From Diphasiastrum complanatum (taxonomy: Eukaryota; Streptophyta; Lycopodiopsida; Lycopodiales; Lycopodiaceae): DNA of 64,000 nucleotides. The notes beneath the pieces are model-generated. The model saw only the letters and a list, made by a program, of their open reading frames with translations. It ran no database searches and was not told where the DNA came from. Location: assembly GCA_029204225.1 (NCBI GenBank), contig CM055097.1, positions 10,217,184 to 10,281,183 of the forward strand. The letters are read 5' to 3'. Shown one piece after another: positions 62,720-64,000 of the stretch. Positions within the stretch are counted from its first letter, which is position 1; each line of letters starts with the position of its first letter. Both the position numbers and the translations under genes were made by a program.

Positions 62720-64000
62720 CTTCCCCTTAATGTTTACTTTGTTATCTATTACTCCTAGAAGTTCTCTAAACTTCTGAGATTTTTCTTTGCCAAGACCTTT
62801 GGTAAAGATATCTGCGACTTGTTCTTCCGTAGGGCAATAGATAAACTCCACTTCATCACTTTGAATTTTCTCTCTGATGAAGTGTTGTTGTACTTCAATA
62901 TGCTTTGTCCTGCTATGAAAAACTGGATTTTTTGCCAATTTCATACAACTCCGACTGTGGCATTGAAGTACCGTAGGTGAATCTTGTACCATATGTAGAT
63001 CATGTAGAATCCTTTGCAACCATATTGCTTCACATGTTGCACTCGTAGTAGCTCGATATTCTGCCTCTGTAGATGATAAAGCAATAGTATGCTGCTTCTT
63101 TGAACTCCAAGAGATAGCACCAGAACCAAGATAAAATGCATAACTTGTAGTAGATCTTCGGTCTTCCGCATCTCCAGCCCAATCAACATCCACATATCCC
63201 TGTAACTTTAAATCATCCTGTCTACCATGGAGAATACCAAATCTCAAAGTGCCCTGGATATATCTGAGTATTCTCTTAGCAGCTTTCCAATGAATCTGCT
63301 TAGGCTTAGCCATAAATCGATTAACCATACTCACAGCATAAGCAATGTCTAGTCTTGTAGTAGTTAGATAGATCAATCTTCCAACAAGCTTTCTATATAA
63401 CGTCTCATCTACATCCTGATCTTCCTCAGCTTTAGTAAGCTTACATCCACTATCATATGGTGTAGAAATAGGCTTGCACTCTGACATATTGAACTTTTCA
63501 AGAAGTTCATGAGCATACTTAGATTGAGAAATAAATAGTCTTTGTGCTACTCTCCATACCTCAATCCCAAGAAAATATTGTAATAAACCAAGATCTTTTA
63601 TATCAAACTCTGATGAGAGATCTTTCGTGATTCCCTAAATCATACTATGATCTGATCCTGTAATAATAAGATCACCCACATACATCACTACAATAACAAT
63701 ATGATTATCCTTGATCAAAGCATAAAGTGTATGTTTCGAACTACTTCTCTGAAAGCCAAGCTCCTCAAAGTATGTGTCAATCCTCGTGTACCACGCCCTG
63801 GGTGCCTGCTTAGTGCCTTGTCCAACCTGCAAACCTTGTCTTCATGTCCTGCTACTATGTATCCCTCTGGCTGCTCCATGTAGACTTCTTCCTCTAGACA
63901 TCCATTCAGGAATGCACTCTTTACATCCATTTGTTGAATATCCCATCCAAACTGAGCTGCCAATGATAAAACAGTCCTCATAGTAGTAGACTTAGCAACT
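62714..64000 (-). pseudogene. Right-hand copia RT/RNase H, runs off the window
   Basis: Minus strand. RT: WDIQQMDVKSAFLNGCLEEE and VYMEQPEGY, then a small deletion that removes the YGL of the usual LYGLKQAPRAW and shifts the frame. The palm box reads MYVGDLIITG with Gly for the first Asp of YVDD. A stop at about 63637 follows. RNase H is in one intact 257-codon frame (62714-63487): RLDIAYAVSMVNRF, DVDWAGDAEDRRS, SSTEAEYRA, HIEVQQHFIREKI and VADIFTKGL. The RT defects make this copy inactive. Gag, protease and integrase lie beyond 64000. Confidence 0.9.
62720..62733 (-). promoter_or_regulatory. Polypurine tract of the right-hand copia
   Basis: Minus strand CATTAAGGGGAAG next to the LTR start. 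Confidence 0.75.

Overview
This window looks like nuclear DNA of a land plant with a large, repeat-choked genome. The evidence is Ty1/copia elements with tRNA-Met primer sites, a Ty3/gypsy element with a tRNA-Asp-type primer site, a chromodomain gypsy remnant, CACTA and hAT transposase fragments, GT-AG splice sites and very long pure AG/CT microsatellites. The species cannot be told from the sequence; a fern, gymnosperm or other large-genome plant would fit. No bacterial operons, rRNA, tRNA or CRISPR were seen, and no intact host gene was identified.

Layout: 0.2-2.8 kb holds a spliced minus-strand gene remnant head-to-head with a CACTA (TNP2-like) fragment. 5.2-10.5 kb is a complete but dead copia element (copia A) with two LTRs, a single reading frame broken by three stops, and most of its RT deleted. 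11.9-13.3 kb is an LTR plus gag of another copia. 17.4-18.5 kb is an unrecognised decayed coding region. 18.5-41.8 kb is a nested stack of retroelements described below. 41.9-43.7 kb is GC-rich tandem-repeat DNA ending in a 24-25 bp minisatellite with a three-unit higher-order pattern. 45.5-47.5 kb is an unrecognised decayed S/T/P-rich coiled-coil ORF. 48.1-48.8 kb is a minus-strand copia gag. 49.5-52.3 kb is a chromovirus remnant with both LTR ends. 52.3-53.8 kb is minisatellite and purine-rich DNA. 54.9 kb carries a possible first exon of a host gene. 56.0-56.5 kb is another LTR. 57.9-58.5 kb has a 48-bp-arm foldback and a coiled-coil fragment between 17-bp direct repeats. 58.6-62.3 kb holds hAT transposase pieces, a copia leader and gag, and an LTR fragment. 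62.3-64 kb is the 3' end of a minus-strand copia that runs off the window.

The main discovery is structural. One young copia element (copia B) is present as two complementary halves in opposite orientation: 5' LTR, PBS and gag N-terminus on the minus strand at 18.5-20.3 kb, and the rest of gag, protease and 3' LTR on the plus strand at 37.8-41.0 kb. The outer LTR edges carry the same 5-bp target duplication (ACTGG), and the split falls between adjacent gag codons. The solo LTR it landed in (family C, TSD ACTAC) and the gypsy element that LTR landed in are cut into matching halves as well. A single inversion of about 19.3 kb (18,517 to 37,827) explains all of this. Undoing it restores, in order: a gypsy element, a solo LTR inside it, and copia B inside the LTR.

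The second candidate novelty is copia B itself. It has an open frame of 744 codons from the breakpoint to its stop, lacks the integrase core and all of RT, and ends in about 260 residues I do not recognise. This is the shape of a gag-only non-autonomous element family.
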